Source: Myxococcales bacterium (lineage in GTDB: Bacteria; Myxococcota_A; Polyangia; Polyangiales; Polyangiaceae). From it: DNA of 64,000 nucleotides. Shown piece by piece: positions 46,491 to 55,272 of the stretch. Where the stretch lies: positions 310,001 through 374,000 of the forward strand of contig JADJCA010000009.1 in the NCBI GenBank assembly GCA_016703425.1, in the 5' to 3' direction. Position 1 is the first letter of the stretch, and each line of letters starts with the position of its first letter. A model generated the notes under the pieces. The model worked only from the letters and a program-made list of their open reading frames with translations. It was not told where the DNA came from and ran no database searches. The translations under genes were made by a program, and so were the position numbers.

Positions 46491-47906
46491 ATGCAATTCC
46501 GCCGCGCCAAGATCGTTTGCACGCTCGGCCCCGCGTGCGACGAGCCCGAAGTCTTAGGCAAGATGCTTGAAGCCGGGCTCGACGTCGCGCGCTTCAATTT
46601 CTCGCACGGCAGCCACGCCGATCACGCGGCCCGCCTGACGCGCCTCCGCGACGCCAGCAAGAAGGCCAAGAAGGCCGTCGCGGCGCTGCAAGATCTCTGC
46701 GGACCGAAGATCCGCACGGGGCGCTTCCCCGCGCCCTTCGAGCTCGTCGATGGCACCGACGTCACGCTCGTGGAAGGCGACAAGACGACCTCGGAGCGTG
46801 AAATCCCGATCCAATACGAAGGACTCGCCGCCGACGTCCGCGTGGGCGATCGCGTCATGTTCGACGACGGCAAGGTGCACGTCCGCGTGCTCTCCGTCGT
46901 GGGCGACGCCATTCAGGGGAAGGTGGAGCAGGGCGGCGGCATGCGAAACAACGTCGGCGTGCACCTGCCGACGCGAACGATGCGCATCGGGCCCCTCACC
47001 GACAAGGACAAGGAAGATCTGATCTTCGGCCTGTCGCAGGGCATGGACTACATCGCGCTGTCGTTCGTGCGGCGGGCCGAAGACGTGAAGCTCGTGCGCG
47101 AGATCGCCGAGGAGTGGGGGCAGCCCACGCCCATCGTCGCGAAGATCGAGACGCCCGACGCCATCGAGAACCTCGAGAGCATCGTCCTCGCGAGCGACGC
47201 CGTCATGGTTGCGCGGGGCGATCTCGGCGTCGAGTTCCCGCCGGAGCGCGTGCCGGTCATTCAGCGGCAGATCATCGGCGTGGCGCGCCGCGTGCGCCGC
47301 CCCGTGATCGTCGCCACCGAGATGCTCCAATCGATGACCCAGGCGACGCGCCCGACGCGCGCCGAGGCCAGCGACGTCGCCAACGCCGTCTTCGGCGGCA
47401 CCGACGCCGTCATGCTCTCGGGCGAAACGGCCTCCGGCGAGCACCCGGTGCTCGCCACGTCGATGATGAGCCGCATCGCCCTCGAGGCGGAGCAGAGCAC
47501 CTTCTTCGATCACAACCCGCCCTACGCCGCGGGCCGCGCGACGGGCATCCCGGAAGCCGTGGCGCGCGGCGCGTGCAACTCGGCGCGCGACATCGGCGCC
47601 AAGTTCCTCGTCGCCTTCACGCAGAGCGGCTCGAGCGCCCTGCACGTGAGCTTGGCGCGGAGCCCGGTGCCCGTCATCGCCTACTCGCAGATGCAGCGAA
47701 CGCGCCGCCGGATGGCGCTCTACTGGAACGTGCTGCCGCGCGAGATGCCGCCGCTCCAAGACATCGACGGCCTCGTCAATTGGGCCAACGGAGATTTGCT
47801 GGGGAGCGGACTCGCCTCCCCCGGCGAGCGGATCGTCATCGTCTTCGGCTCTCCCATTGGCGTGAGCGGCTCGACGAACACGATTCGCGTTCACGTCGTG
47901 GGCTGA
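46491..47906 (+). CDS. pyk: pyruvate kinase
   Basis: 471 residues from ATG 46491 (MQFRRAKIVCTLGPACDEPE). All signatures are present: KIVCTLGPA at the start, FNFSHG, VAALQDLCGPKIRTG, the catalytic/K+ site region IVAKIETPDAIEN, and MVARGDLGVEFP. It converts phosphoenolpyruvate and ADP to pyruvate and ATP, the last step of glycolysis. The C-terminal domain is complete, ending GSTNTIRVHVVG. It is divergent from lysA and not in an operon with the next gene. Confidence 0.97.
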   Translation: MQFRRAKIVCTLGPACDEPEVLGKMLEAGLDVARFNFSHGSHADHAARLTRLRDASKKAKKAVAALQDLCGPKIRTGRFPAPFELVDGTDVTLVEGDKTTSEREIPIQYEGLAADVRVGDRVMFDDGKVHVRVLSVVGDAIQGKVEQGGGMRNNVGVHLPTRTMRIGPLTDKDKEDLIFGLSQGMDYIALSFVRRAEDVKLVREIAEEWGQPTPIVAKIETPDAIENLESIVLASDAVMVARGDLGVEFPPERVPVIQRQIIGVARRVRRPVIVATEMLQSMTQATRPTRAEASDVANAVFGGTDAVMLSGETASGEHPVLATSMMSRIALEAEQSTFFDHNPPYAAGRATGIPEAVARGACNSARDIGAKFLVAFTQSGSSALHVSLARSPVPVIAYSQMQRTRRRMALYWNVLPREMPPLQDIDGLVNWANGDLLGSGLASPGERIVIVFGSPIGVSGSTNTIRVHVVG

Positions 47907-48026
47907 GCCCTTTAGGTCGAAGGCCAGCGTGGCAAGTCGCTCTGACGCGAGGCCGAGCCTTCGCGCGATGGGGGCGGCGTCGACGCATGCGCTGCCGCGC
48001 GGAGCGGGCGATGCTATGAGTCGGAC

Positions 48027-48635
48027 ATGACCCGCGTCCTCTTCGCGCTCGCTTGCATCCTTGGCTCAGCACACTGCTCCGGCGGGTCGGTCGTCGCGCC
48101 GAACGCTGACGCCGGCGACGGCGGCACGTCCGCTGATTCGGCCGCGCAGAAGGTCCCCACGGTCCACCGCACCGCTGCCGCGCCTTGCACCGCGCCGCGA
48201 CCGGCAGGCACGCCCCCCGGCGCGCCCGGCGACTGCAAGGCCGACGCGGACTGCACCGCCGGGAAGAACGGCCGCTGCACCTACGGTCCCACGTTCTCCG
48301 CCGTCTGCTCCTACGACGAGTGCAGCGCCGACGGAGACTGCGGCGCGGGTGTCTGCGACTGCCGCAACGAGACCCGACGGGGCGCAAACACGTGTTTTCG
48401 CGGCAACTGCGTCACCGATGGCGACTGCGGGGGTGGCGGCGGCTATTGCTCGCCGTCAGGGGCCTCGCTCTGGGACAACTGCCGGTCCAACGTCCCGCCC
48501 GGGTCGTTCGGCTACTTCTGTCACACGAAGAGCGACGCGTGCGTCGACGACGTCGATTGCGGCGAGGGCTTCACCTGCCTCTTCGCGGCGGACACGCAGC
48601 GCTGGTCGTGCCTGCCGAGGCTTTGCACGAAGTAG
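48027..48635 (+). CDS. Cys-rich lipoprotein, Polyangiales type
   Basis: 202 residues with the lipobox LGSAHC, a short Asp/Gly/Ala linker (NADAGDGGTSADSAA), and then four Cys-rich repeats of the form C-x2-DxDC with DGDCGAGVCDC, TDGDCGGGGGYC and DVDCGEGFTCL. Such repeats are common in secreted proteins of this bacterial group and are likely disulfide-linked. Function unknown. It is followed on the opposite strand by the TPR/PEGA gene with a 17-bp gap. Confidence 0.85.
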   Translation: MTRVLFALACILGSAHCSGGSVVAPNADAGDGGTSADSAAQKVPTVHRTAAAPCTAPRPAGTPPGAPGDCKADADCTAGKNGRCTYGPTFSAVCSYDECSADGDCGAGVCDCRNETRRGANTCFRGNCVTDGDCGGGGGYCSPSGASLWDNCRSNVPPGSFGYFCHTKSDACVDDVDCGEGFTCLFAADTQRWSCLPRLCTK

Positions 48636-48652
48636 CGCTCGATTCGCCGCAC

Positions 48653-49561
48653 CTAAAAGGCGCCGACGAAGCTCGCTTGCTGAGGCGAGATGACGAGGCC
48701 CGCTTGCGCGCCGGCCGGCTTCGGCTTGACGAGCAAGAAATACGCGCCCGCAGCGCCGCAGGCGACGGCACCCACGAAGGCGACGTCGGCGAAGGTCCGG
48801 TAGAGAACGCCGGTGGTCTTCGTGCTCGGCTGCTGCGGATCTTGAACGTTGTTGTACGTGTCGGCGAGCGCCATGGCGCGAAGCCCGAGGAACGTCCCCG
48901 CACCGGCGAGGAGCACCGACCCGCCGAGGAGGCCAAAGCCCAAGGTGGAGCGGTTGATGCCGCCCGTCGACGCCGACGGATCTTGCGGCTTGGCGTGGGC
49001 CACGAGCTCCACGGAGATCGGCGTTTCGATGCGCGAGACGACCTCGACGGCTTGCTCGGTCGGTTCGTGATCGTCGGCTTCGACGCGCAGCTTGTGAGGC
49101 CCCGGCGCGGCTCGAACGAGCGTGGGGCGCGCGACGAGCAGCGCGATGGATTTTCCGTCGAGCGTCGCGCGCGCCCCCGCGGGCTTCACCTCGAGGGCCA
49201 ACGTGCCGAGCTTCTCGCGAACCTCCGTCAGCGTCTTCTGCGCGCTCTTCACCTCGTCGGCGGTCGCTCCACCGTCGTCGGCGATGAACCGAACGAGATC
49301 TTGCTCCGCGTCGACGAGCTCGCCAGTCCTCGCGCGAGCGATGCCGAGGTTGAGCAAGATGCTCGGGTGCGGAAAGAGCCGGTAGGCCTCGACGAAGGCC
49401 TCCCGCGCCGCGACGTAGTTGTTCTCTTTGGCCGCCGTCACACCGCGACGAAAGGCGGCCCGCGATTGATCGCGACCCTCGTCGCCGGCGAGGGCCGAGG
49501 GCGACGAGGCGAAGAGCAAGATGGCGAGCGACGCCGCGGTCCACCGGGAGAGCTTGCGCAC
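48653..49561 (-). CDS. TPR and PEGA-domain protein with signal peptide
   Basis: 302 residues. A signal peptide (ASLAILLFASSPSALA) is followed by TPR-like helices (AAFRRGVTAAKENNYVAARE, then LFPHPSILLNLGIARARTGE), a PEGA-like beta domain (GTLALEVKPAGARATLDGKS, PGPHKLRVEADDHEP), and two TM helices near the C-terminus. It begins 12 bp after the kinase gene on the same strand and is probably co-transcribed, which makes it a candidate partner or substrate of that kinase. PEGA proteins of this layout are abundant in Polyangiales. Confidence 0.85.
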   Translation of the reverse strand: MRKLSRWTAASLAILLFASSPSALAGDEGRDQSRAAFRRGVTAAKENNYVAAREAFVEAYRLFPHPSILLNLGIARARTGELVDAEQDLVRFIADDGGATADEVKSAQKTLTEVREKLGTLALEVKPAGARATLDGKSIALLVARPTLVRAAPGPHKLRVEADDHEPTEQAVEVVSRIETPISVELVAHAKPQDPSASTGGINRSTLGFGLLGGSVLLAGAGTFLGLRAMALADTYNNVQDPQQPSTKTTGVLYRTFADVAFVGAVACGAAGAYFLLVKPKPAGAQAGLVISPQQASFVGAF

Positions 49562-49573
49562 GACTTTTCGTCC

Positions 49574-51058
49574 TTAGTAGCGGGGCTGCTCGACGAGCGT
49601 TGGGCCCTTGCCTTTGGGAGGCGTAGACACTGGCGGCGGCGTCGGCGGTTTGGCGGACGCGCGGATTTCCGGCGCCGTTTTGAGTGGCGGTGCCGCCGGC
49701 GTTGGTCGCGGCGTGGCCGGCGTCTTGGGGCCCCGCCTCGCATTCCGCTCGTCGAGCTCGACCTCGACACTCGGCGTCACTTGCGGCGGTCGTGCTTCGA
49801 CGGGCTGCGAGCTCGGGGCGACGGGCGGGGCGACGGGAGCCACCTCGACGAACGGTGCGACCGGCGCAGTGGTGGGCGCCATCGGGGCCGACGGCGCGGC
49901 GACGGGGCCGGTCTGAACCGGCAGAGGGGCCGCCGGCTCGGGAGCGCTCGGCGACTCGGGCGCGAGCGCCGCGGGCTTGGCTTCTGCCGCGGGCACGTCC
50001 TCCGCGACCTGCGCGGAGCCGCGCCGCGAGAGCGCCGTCACGAGGATGAGGCCCGCGAGGGCCACGCCAGCGCCGATGGCCAGGTACGGCCGGCGCGGTC
50101 GGTCTTCTTCGGGCGGCATCGACGGCGTCGCGCCGGAGGTGACGACGACTTGCGTGGGCGGCGACGACGGGGACGTCGGAACCGCTGGCGGCACGGGCAC
50201 GACGGGCTGCGACGTGGCTCCGCCGAGACCTTGCCACGCCCGGAGCATCTCGCGACCGTTGGCCGGTCGCTCCGTGGGTCGGCGCGACAGCGCCTTGACG
50301 AGGAGCGAGTCGAGCCCCGAAGGCACGGGCACCAGGTTCAAGCCCTTCATGGCGCGCGCCGGCCGCTCGAGCTTCACCGCAAGAAGGGCCATTTGCCCCT
50401 GCGCTTCGTACGGGATGCGCCCGCACACGGCCTCGTAGACGATCATCGCAAAGGAGTAGAGGTCGGCTCGCTCGTCGACCTTCGACGCGCCGCGGATCTG
50501 CTCCGGCGCCATGTACGCGATGGTGCCGACCGACTCGCCGGTGACCGTGAGCTTCTTCGGGTCGTGCTCGTCGAGCTTGCAGACGCAGAAGTCGAGAATC
50601 CGGGCGCGGGCGAGGCCGCCGTCGAGGTGTTCGATGAAGATGTTGCCGGGCTTGAGGTCGCGGTGCACCACGCCGGCGTCGTGCGCGTCGATGAGGCCAC
50701 GAAGGACGTTGTCACCGATGTGGTAAACCTCTTCCCAGGACAGCACGCCGCCGCGCTTGAGCCGCTCCGAGAGGGTCTCGCCGGTGAGCAGCTCCATCAC
50801 GAGGAACAGCTCGCCCGACTCGAGTCGGTCGACGTCGAGCAAGCGCGGCACGTAGGGGCTCTGGATGCGCGTCGCCGCCGCGGCCTCGCGCTCAAGACGC
50901 GCCATCATCGTGTCGTCGACGATCTCGCGGTTGACGACCTTCACGGCCACGTCTGTGCCGGATGGAAGGTGCACAGCATGGAAGACTTCTCCCATGCCCC
51001 CTCGGCCGATTGAGGCCACGAGCTCGTACTTGTCCCGAAGGACGGTCCCGGGCAGCAT
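49574..51058 (-). CDS. Ser/Thr protein kinase with altered DFG motif
   Basis: 494 residues. Kinase domain with Gly loop GRGGMGEVF, VAVKVV, catalytic loop HRDLKPGN and APE segment (TIAYMAPEQ). The Mg-binding motif reads DFCVCK, with Cys in place of the DFG Gly. Asp is retained, so activity is possible, but the flexible Gly is lost. After the domain come a Pro linker, one TM helix (YLAIGAGVALAGLILVTAL) and a Pro/Ala-rich outer tail of about 130 residues. It pairs with the downstream TPR/PEGA gene. Confidence 0.92.
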   Translation of the reverse strand: MLPGTVLRDKYELVASIGRGGMGEVFHAVHLPSGTDVAVKVVNREIVDDTMMARLEREAAAATRIQSPYVPRLLDVDRLESGELFLVMELLTGETLSERLKRGGVLSWEEVYHIGDNVLRGLIDAHDAGVVHRDLKPGNIFIEHLDGGLARARILDFCVCKLDEHDPKKLTVTGESVGTIAYMAPEQIRGASKVDERADLYSFAMIVYEAVCGRIPYEAQGQMALLAVKLERPARAMKGLNLVPVPSGLDSLLVKALSRRPTERPANGREMLRAWQGLGGATSQPVVPVPPAVPTSPSSPPTQVVVTSGATPSMPPEEDRPRRPYLAIGAGVALAGLILVTALSRRGSAQVAEDVPAAEAKPAALAPESPSAPEPAAPLPVQTGPVAAPSAPMAPTTAPVAPFVEVAPVAPPVAPSSQPVEARPPQVTPSVEVELDERNARRGPKTPATPRPTPAAPPLKTAPEIRASAKPPTPPPVSTPPKGKGPTLVEQPRY

Positions 51059-51245
51059 CTTCCGTTCCCGGTAGTCTAGCCCGAGCCCTGGGCCTTGCGA
51101 ACAAGGAACCCAAAAAGCCCCAGGGCGGGCCGTAAATCGGCTCGTTGGCGCGACTTACCCCCTCTTCCCGGGTCGCCATCGCCGCGGAGCCGAAGCACGG
51201 AATGCGCTCCCGGTCCGCGCAAGCGAGCTGGTAGGCTCCACCGTG

Positions 51246-51707
51246 ATGTCGGAAGGTCTTTCGGACCAAAGCGCGAGCGATCGGCGCGCCGCTGACCGAG
51301 CGAGCATCACGCTTCGCGTCGATTACAAGCGCCTGAACACCTTCTTCGCGGACTACACGAAGAACATCTCGAAGGGCGGGACGTTCATCCGAACGACCAA
51401 GCCGCTCGACGTGGGGACCGAGTTCGTCTTCGTGCTCTCGTTCCCGTCGGCGGAGGGCCAGCTCAAGCTCCGTGGGGAGGTCATGTGGGTCGTGCCGGAG
51501 GAGGCCGCCAAAGAGGAGCACCCGCCGGGCATGGGCATCCGCTTCTTGTTCGAAGACGACGCCGCGCGGACCAAGGTGCATGACTTCGTCAAACGCCTCA
51601 TGACCGACGCGCTGGGACCGCACATCGCGTCGCGCCTCATCGCCGAAGCCGCGACGCCGAAGCCCAGCGGCACGGAAGACCCGCCGCCAACGCGGCGGCC
51701 CGAATAG
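51246..51707 (+). CDS. PilZ-domain protein (myxobacterial TIGR02266-like)
   Basis: 153 residues from ATG 51246; a GTG sits directly before it. The PilZ signature is present: RRAADR upstream of the barrel (RxxxR type) and NISKGGTF (the [D/N]xSxxG motif), followed by VGTEFVFVLSFP. These two motifs are the c-di-GMP contacts, so binding is plausible. Myxobacteria carry many short proteins of this kind, some acting in motility or development. It is divergent from the kinase gene. Confidence 0.85.
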   Translation: MSEGLSDQSASDRRAADRASITLRVDYKRLNTFFADYTKNISKGGTFIRTTKPLDVGTEFVFVLSFPSAEGQLKLRGEVMWVVPEEAAKEEHPPGMGIRFLFEDDAARTKVHDFVKRLMTDALGPHIASRLIAEAATPKPSGTEDPPPTRRPE

Positions 51708-51787
51708 CCGCCTCCCCTGACGCGAGAGCCCGCGCGAAACCTGGCAGCGCCCCTCCTCGCTGGCGCGATTGGCGCTACATTCGGCGC

Positions 51788-52750
51788 ATGTCGCTTCCGC
51801 TCGCTGGCGCGCCCGCCCCCATCGACCCGAGCCTGGATCTCGAAGAGGAGATCAAGAAGCTGAAGAAGGCGCGAAACGCCGTCCTCTTGGCGCACTACTA
51901 CCAAGACTCGGAGATTCAAGACCTGGCCGACGTCATCGGCGACTCGCTGCAGCTGGCGCAAGCCGCGGCGAAGACCACAGCCGACGTGATCTGTTTCGCC
52001 GGCGTCCATTTCATGGCCGAGACGGCGAAGATCCTGAACCCCGACAAGATCGTCGTCTTGCCGGACCTCACGGCGAGCTGCTCGCTCGCCGACGGGTGCC
52101 CGCCGGACAAGTTCGCGGCGTGGAAGGCGGCGCATCCCGGCGCCATCGTGATGTCGTACATCAACTGCTCCGCCGAGGTGAAAGCGCTCTCCGACTACAT
52201 CGTGACGTCGTCGAATGCGGAGCGCATCGTTTCGTCGATCCCGCGAGACCAGGAGATCCTCTTCGCGCCCGACAAGAACCTCGGCGCCTACCTCGCGAAG
52301 AAGCTCGACCGCCCCATGCGCCTTTGGCAGGGTAGCTGCATTGTGCACGAAACCTTCAGCGAGAAGAAGCTCGTGGGGCTGAAGACTCGTCATCAAGACG
52401 CGCTCGTGTTGGCGCACCCCGAGTGCGAAGAGCACATCTTGCGTCACGCCGACTTCATCGGGTCGACGACGGCCATCTTGAAGTTCGCCGTGGCGAGCCC
52501 GAAGAAGGAGTTCATCGTCGTGACGGAAGCGGGGATCTTGCATCAAATGCAGAAGGCCGCCCCCGACAAGGTCTTCATCGCGGCGCCGCCGGAGGCGAAC
52601 TGCGCATGCAACGAGTGCCCCTTCATGAAGAAGAACACGCTCGAGAAGCTCTACCTGTGCCTGCGGGACCTTGAGCCTCGCCTCGAGATGGCGCCGGAGC
52701 TGTTGGAGAAGGCGCGCCTGCCCATCGATAAGATGCTGGCCTTCGGGTGA
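51788..52750 (+). CDS. nadA: quinolinate synthase NadA
   Basis: 320 residues. The conserved Cys ligands of the [4Fe-4S] cluster lie in TASCSLADGCPPD, QGSCIVHE and CACNECPFM, and the substrate-site segments LLAHYYQDSEIQDLADVIGD and YINCSAEVKALSD are typical. It condenses iminoaspartate with dihydroxyacetone phosphate to quinolinate for NAD synthesis. The enzyme is oxygen-sensitive in other bacteria. No nadB or nadC is adjacent. Confidence 0.96.
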   Translation: MSLPLAGAPAPIDPSLDLEEEIKKLKKARNAVLLAHYYQDSEIQDLADVIGDSLQLAQAAAKTTADVICFAGVHFMAETAKILNPDKIVVLPDLTASCSLADGCPPDKFAAWKAAHPGAIVMSYINCSAEVKALSDYIVTSSNAERIVSSIPRDQEILFAPDKNLGAYLAKKLDRPMRLWQGSCIVHETFSEKKLVGLKTRHQDALVLAHPECEEHILRHADFIGSTTAILKFAVASPKKEFIVVTEAGILHQMQKAAPDKVFIAAPPEANCACNECPFMKKNTLEKLYLCLRDLEPRLEMAPELLEKARLPIDKMLAFG

Positions 52751-52807
52751 GAGGCGAGGGCCCCACGAGCGCCGCGGTGCCGAACTGACCCGCGCGCCAT
52801 TCCCCCC

Positions 52808-53671
52808 ATGCTCCTCTACGCAGCACTTCTCGCGGTTCTCATCGGCGTCGCGCTCGGTCTCCTCGGCGGCGGTGGCTCGATCCTGACGGTGCCGATCCTC
52901 GTCTACGTGCTCGACCTCAAGGCACACGAGGCGGTCGCGACATCGCTCTTCGTCGTCGGTGTCACGGCCCTCGCCGCGAGCGTGGGACACGCGCGCGCCG
53001 GTCGCATAAGCCTCCGCACGGCGCTCCTCTTCGGCCCCGCGAGCATGGTCGGCGCCTACGGCGGCGGGAAGCTCGCCCATCGCTTGCCGGGGCCGCTGCT
53101 CCTCGGGGCCTTCGGCCTCATGATGCTGGTTACCTCGCTCGCGATGCTCCGCGGACGGCGAAAGCCAGCGGCCGGCGCGTCCACCTCCGCGGGACCGGTT
53201 CTCCTGCGCGGCGTCCTGGTGGGCGCGGTCACGGGCCTCGTGGGCGCCGGCGGCGGCTTCTTGGTGGTGCCCGCGCTCGTGCTGCTCGGAGGGCTTCCCA
53301 TGGAAGTCGCCGTCGGCACTTCGCTCCTTGTCATCGCCATGAACTCCTTCGCCGCGCTCGCCGGCCACCTCTCGCACGCGCGCCTCGACTGGACCGTCGC
53401 GGGCATCGTGACGGCCGCCGCCGTCGGCGGCAGCTTCATCGGCGGAGCCTTGGCATCGCGCGTGTCACCGGAGCGGCTTCGGAGGGCCTTCGGCTGGTTC
53501 GTCTTGGCGATGGCCGCGTTCATGCTCACCCAACAGGTGCCGCCAGCGCTTGGCGCGGCGATGAGTAAGAAGGAGCTCATGCAGGCCGCGCTGGGACTCG
53601 CGCTTTTCGCGACCTTCGTGGGTGTGCTGGTGGAGCGACGTCGCGCGCGGAGCACGTCTGACGCGCCTTGA
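52808..53671 (+). CDS. TSUP/TauE-SafE family membrane transporter
   Basis: 287 residues with about eight TM helices in two similar halves, each starting with a Gly-rich loop: ALGLLGGGGSILTVPILVYV and TGLVGAGGGFLVVPALVLLG, the hallmark of sulfite/organosulfonate exporter (TauE/SafE) proteins. It moves sulfur anions or organic acids across the inner membrane; the substrate is not predictable here. The rhodanese gene 110 bp downstream on the same strand hints at sulfur metabolism. Confidence 0.92.
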   Translation: MLLYAALLAVLIGVALGLLGGGGSILTVPILVYVLDLKAHEAVATSLFVVGVTALAASVGHARAGRISLRTALLFGPASMVGAYGGGKLAHRLPGPLLLGAFGLMMLVTSLAMLRGRRKPAAGASTSAGPVLLRGVLVGAVTGLVGAGGGFLVVPALVLLGGLPMEVAVGTSLLVIAMNSFAALAGHLSHARLDWTVAGIVTAAAVGGSFIGGALASRVSPERLRRAFGWFVLAMAAFMLTQQVPPALGAAMSKKELMQAALGLALFATFVGVLVERRRARSTSDAP

Positions 53672-53781
53672 GGCGGGCGCTGCAGCAGGCGCCATCCACG
53701 CGGGGTGAGTCCTCGGCCCGAGGCGGGAACTCGGCCGGTGACGACTAGTGACGAAGGCCTAGTCGTGGGAGGCTAGGCGCC

Positions 53782-54129
53782 ATGAAGCTCTTCGATCGCT
53801 GCTCCGCCCACCCGATGGGCTTTCGCGAAGTCAGCCCCGCCGCCGTGGCCGAAGACAGGGGCCAAACACGGCTTGTCGACGTGCGCGAACCCCACGAGTT
53901 CACCGGCGAGCTTGGCCACGTGAAGGGCGCGGAGCTCGTGCCCTTGGCGACGGTAGGCGCTACGGCCAAGTCGTGGTCGAAAGACGATGACGTCGTCGTA
54001 ATTTGCCGCTCCGGGGGCCGCTCCGGCCGCGCCGCGGCGGAGCTCGCGCAGGCGGGCTTCGCGCGCGTCATGAACATGGTGGGCGGCATGCTCGCGTGGA
54101 ACGAGGCGAAGCTGCCCACGGAGCGCTAG
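53782..54129 (+). CDS. single-domain rhodanese
   Basis: 115 residues, a single rhodanese domain with the active-site loop CRSGGRS (Cys preceded by VVVI). DVREPHEF and GHVKGAELVPL are typical of the family. Such proteins transfer sulfane sulfur in the cytoplasm. Its place next to a TSUP transporter is a common pairing. No signal peptide or membrane segment is visible. Confidence 0.92.
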   Translation: MKLFDRCSAHPMGFREVSPAAVAEDRGQTRLVDVREPHEFTGELGHVKGAELVPLATVGATAKSWSKDDDVVVICRSGGRSGRAAAELAQAGFARVMNMVGGMLAWNEAKLPTER

Positions 54130-54193
54130 ACGAGAGCTTGCTTGCCCAGCCTTTGCGAGCCCGACTTCGGCGTCCCGTGTTTGCGAACTCGCT

Positions 54194-55204
54194 CTAGCCT
54201 GTCGCCCCGCGGGGCGCGCTCGGGAATCGCCGCAAGGCACGACGCCACAGCGCGCGCAGCTCGTCGGGGTGAAGAAAGCAGAAGTAGAACGACAGCGCGA
54301 TGTACGAGAAGGGCCCGACGTGGAGCGTGGCCGCGATGCCCAGGTGAAAGAGGACGCCGAAGGCCAGGAACCACAGCCGCACGTCGTGGCGAAGAACAAA
54401 GCTCCGGAGCCGGCCACGGCCACCCTCTTGCTCAGACTCAGACGTGGCCCGGTAGTAGTAGAAGAGCAGCAAGAGCGGCGCGGACATCTCCCAGTAGACG
54501 CTGACGAAGGTCATGGCTTGCGTGACGGGATAAACGCTCGGAAGGAAGTCGAGCTCGAACCGCGCCCGGTCGGGGCGCTGCAGCACGTTGTAGATGGCCG
54601 TGTAGCCTTCGGCGAACGTCCAGCCCTCGCCGATCTTCTCGAAGCCAGCGAAGGCGTAGACGCACACGAGCTGGAAGATGGCGAGGTAGCGCGGCCACGC
54701 CATCACGGTGACGTCGTCGCGAACAAAGCGCCCGTGACGCAGCTTGGCGTCGAGCGAGAGCGTCGCCGTCGCGTCGGCCAGCACGAGGAGCCAAAGACCG
54801 TTCGCGATCAACCAATCGCTGCTCGCGTTGATGCTGGTCGGGTAAAGCGCGGCGTAGGCCTGCACCGCGATGAGCGGTGAGAGCCGCCCGAAGGCGCCGA
54901 TCGCCGTGCCGATGCCGCCGACAACGGCGGTCCACACAAGGCCCCAAACGACCGGCGGCGTCGGCCCGCCGAGGAGGTCGACCAGGACCGTGCGTCGCGG
55001 CGACGGGAAGATGCCGCCATGGGCGGCGTCGACCCAAAGGGCCACGACGGTCCCGTCGAACACCACCGAAAGCAGCGTCCCAGCGAGCACCGTGCCCACC
55101 GCGATGCGGAAGAGCGCGAGTGCGAGCGCCGGCTCGCGTCGATCACAGAGCGCGACCCACGCGCGCCAGCGGCGGCCCCATCGCATGCGCCAGGGGGCCG
55201 TCAC
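54194..55204 (-). CDS. HTTM-domain (vitamin K carboxylase-like) membrane protein
   Basis: 336 residues from GTG 55204 (MTAPWRMRWGRRW); ATG 55186 is a second candidate. Multiple TM helices of the HTTM type, with conserved segments ALFRIAVGTVLAGTLLS, INASSDWLIANGLWLL and VYAFAGFEKIGEGWTFAEGY, then WEMSAPLLLLFYYYR and HLGIAATLHVGPFSYIALSF. HTTM proteins resemble the membrane part of gamma-glutamyl carboxylase; bacterial members have unclear roles. Its GTG overlaps the stop of a 23-codon micro-frame (GTGA) that in turn overlaps the stop of the upstream gene. Confidence 0.88.
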   Translation of the reverse strand: MTAPWRMRWGRRWRAWVALCDRREPALALALFRIAVGTVLAGTLLSVVFDGTVVALWVDAAHGGIFPSPRRTVLVDLLGGPTPPVVWGLVWTAVVGGIGTAIGAFGRLSPLIAVQAYAALYPTSINASSDWLIANGLWLLVLADATATLSLDAKLRHGRFVRDDVTVMAWPRYLAIFQLVCVYAFAGFEKIGEGWTFAEGYTAIYNVLQRPDRARFELDFLPSVYPVTQAMTFVSVYWEMSAPLLLLFYYYRATSESEQEGGRGRLRSFVLRHDVRLWFLAFGVLFHLGIAATLHVGPFSYIALSFYFCFLHPDELRALWRRALRRFPSAPRGATG

Positions 55205-55272
55205 GCGGTCGTCACGCGGCCGTCACGCGCCGTCAGGCCGGTCGTCATGCCGGTCGTCATGCCGGTCGTCAT
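55201..55272 (-). repeat. 12-bp triplicate repeat forming a bridging micro-ORF
   Basis: On the plus strand GCCGGTCGTCAT occurs three times in perfect tandem (55237-55272), preceded by three 10-11-bp relatives (55204-55235). On the minus strand this gives a 23-codon frame, MTTGMTTGMTTGL to TTA, from ATG 55272 to TGA 55201. The ATG overlaps the stop of the upstream gene (ATGA) and the stop overlaps the HTTM start (GTGA). It could carry ribosomes from one gene to the next or arise simply from the repeats. Confidence 0.5.
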
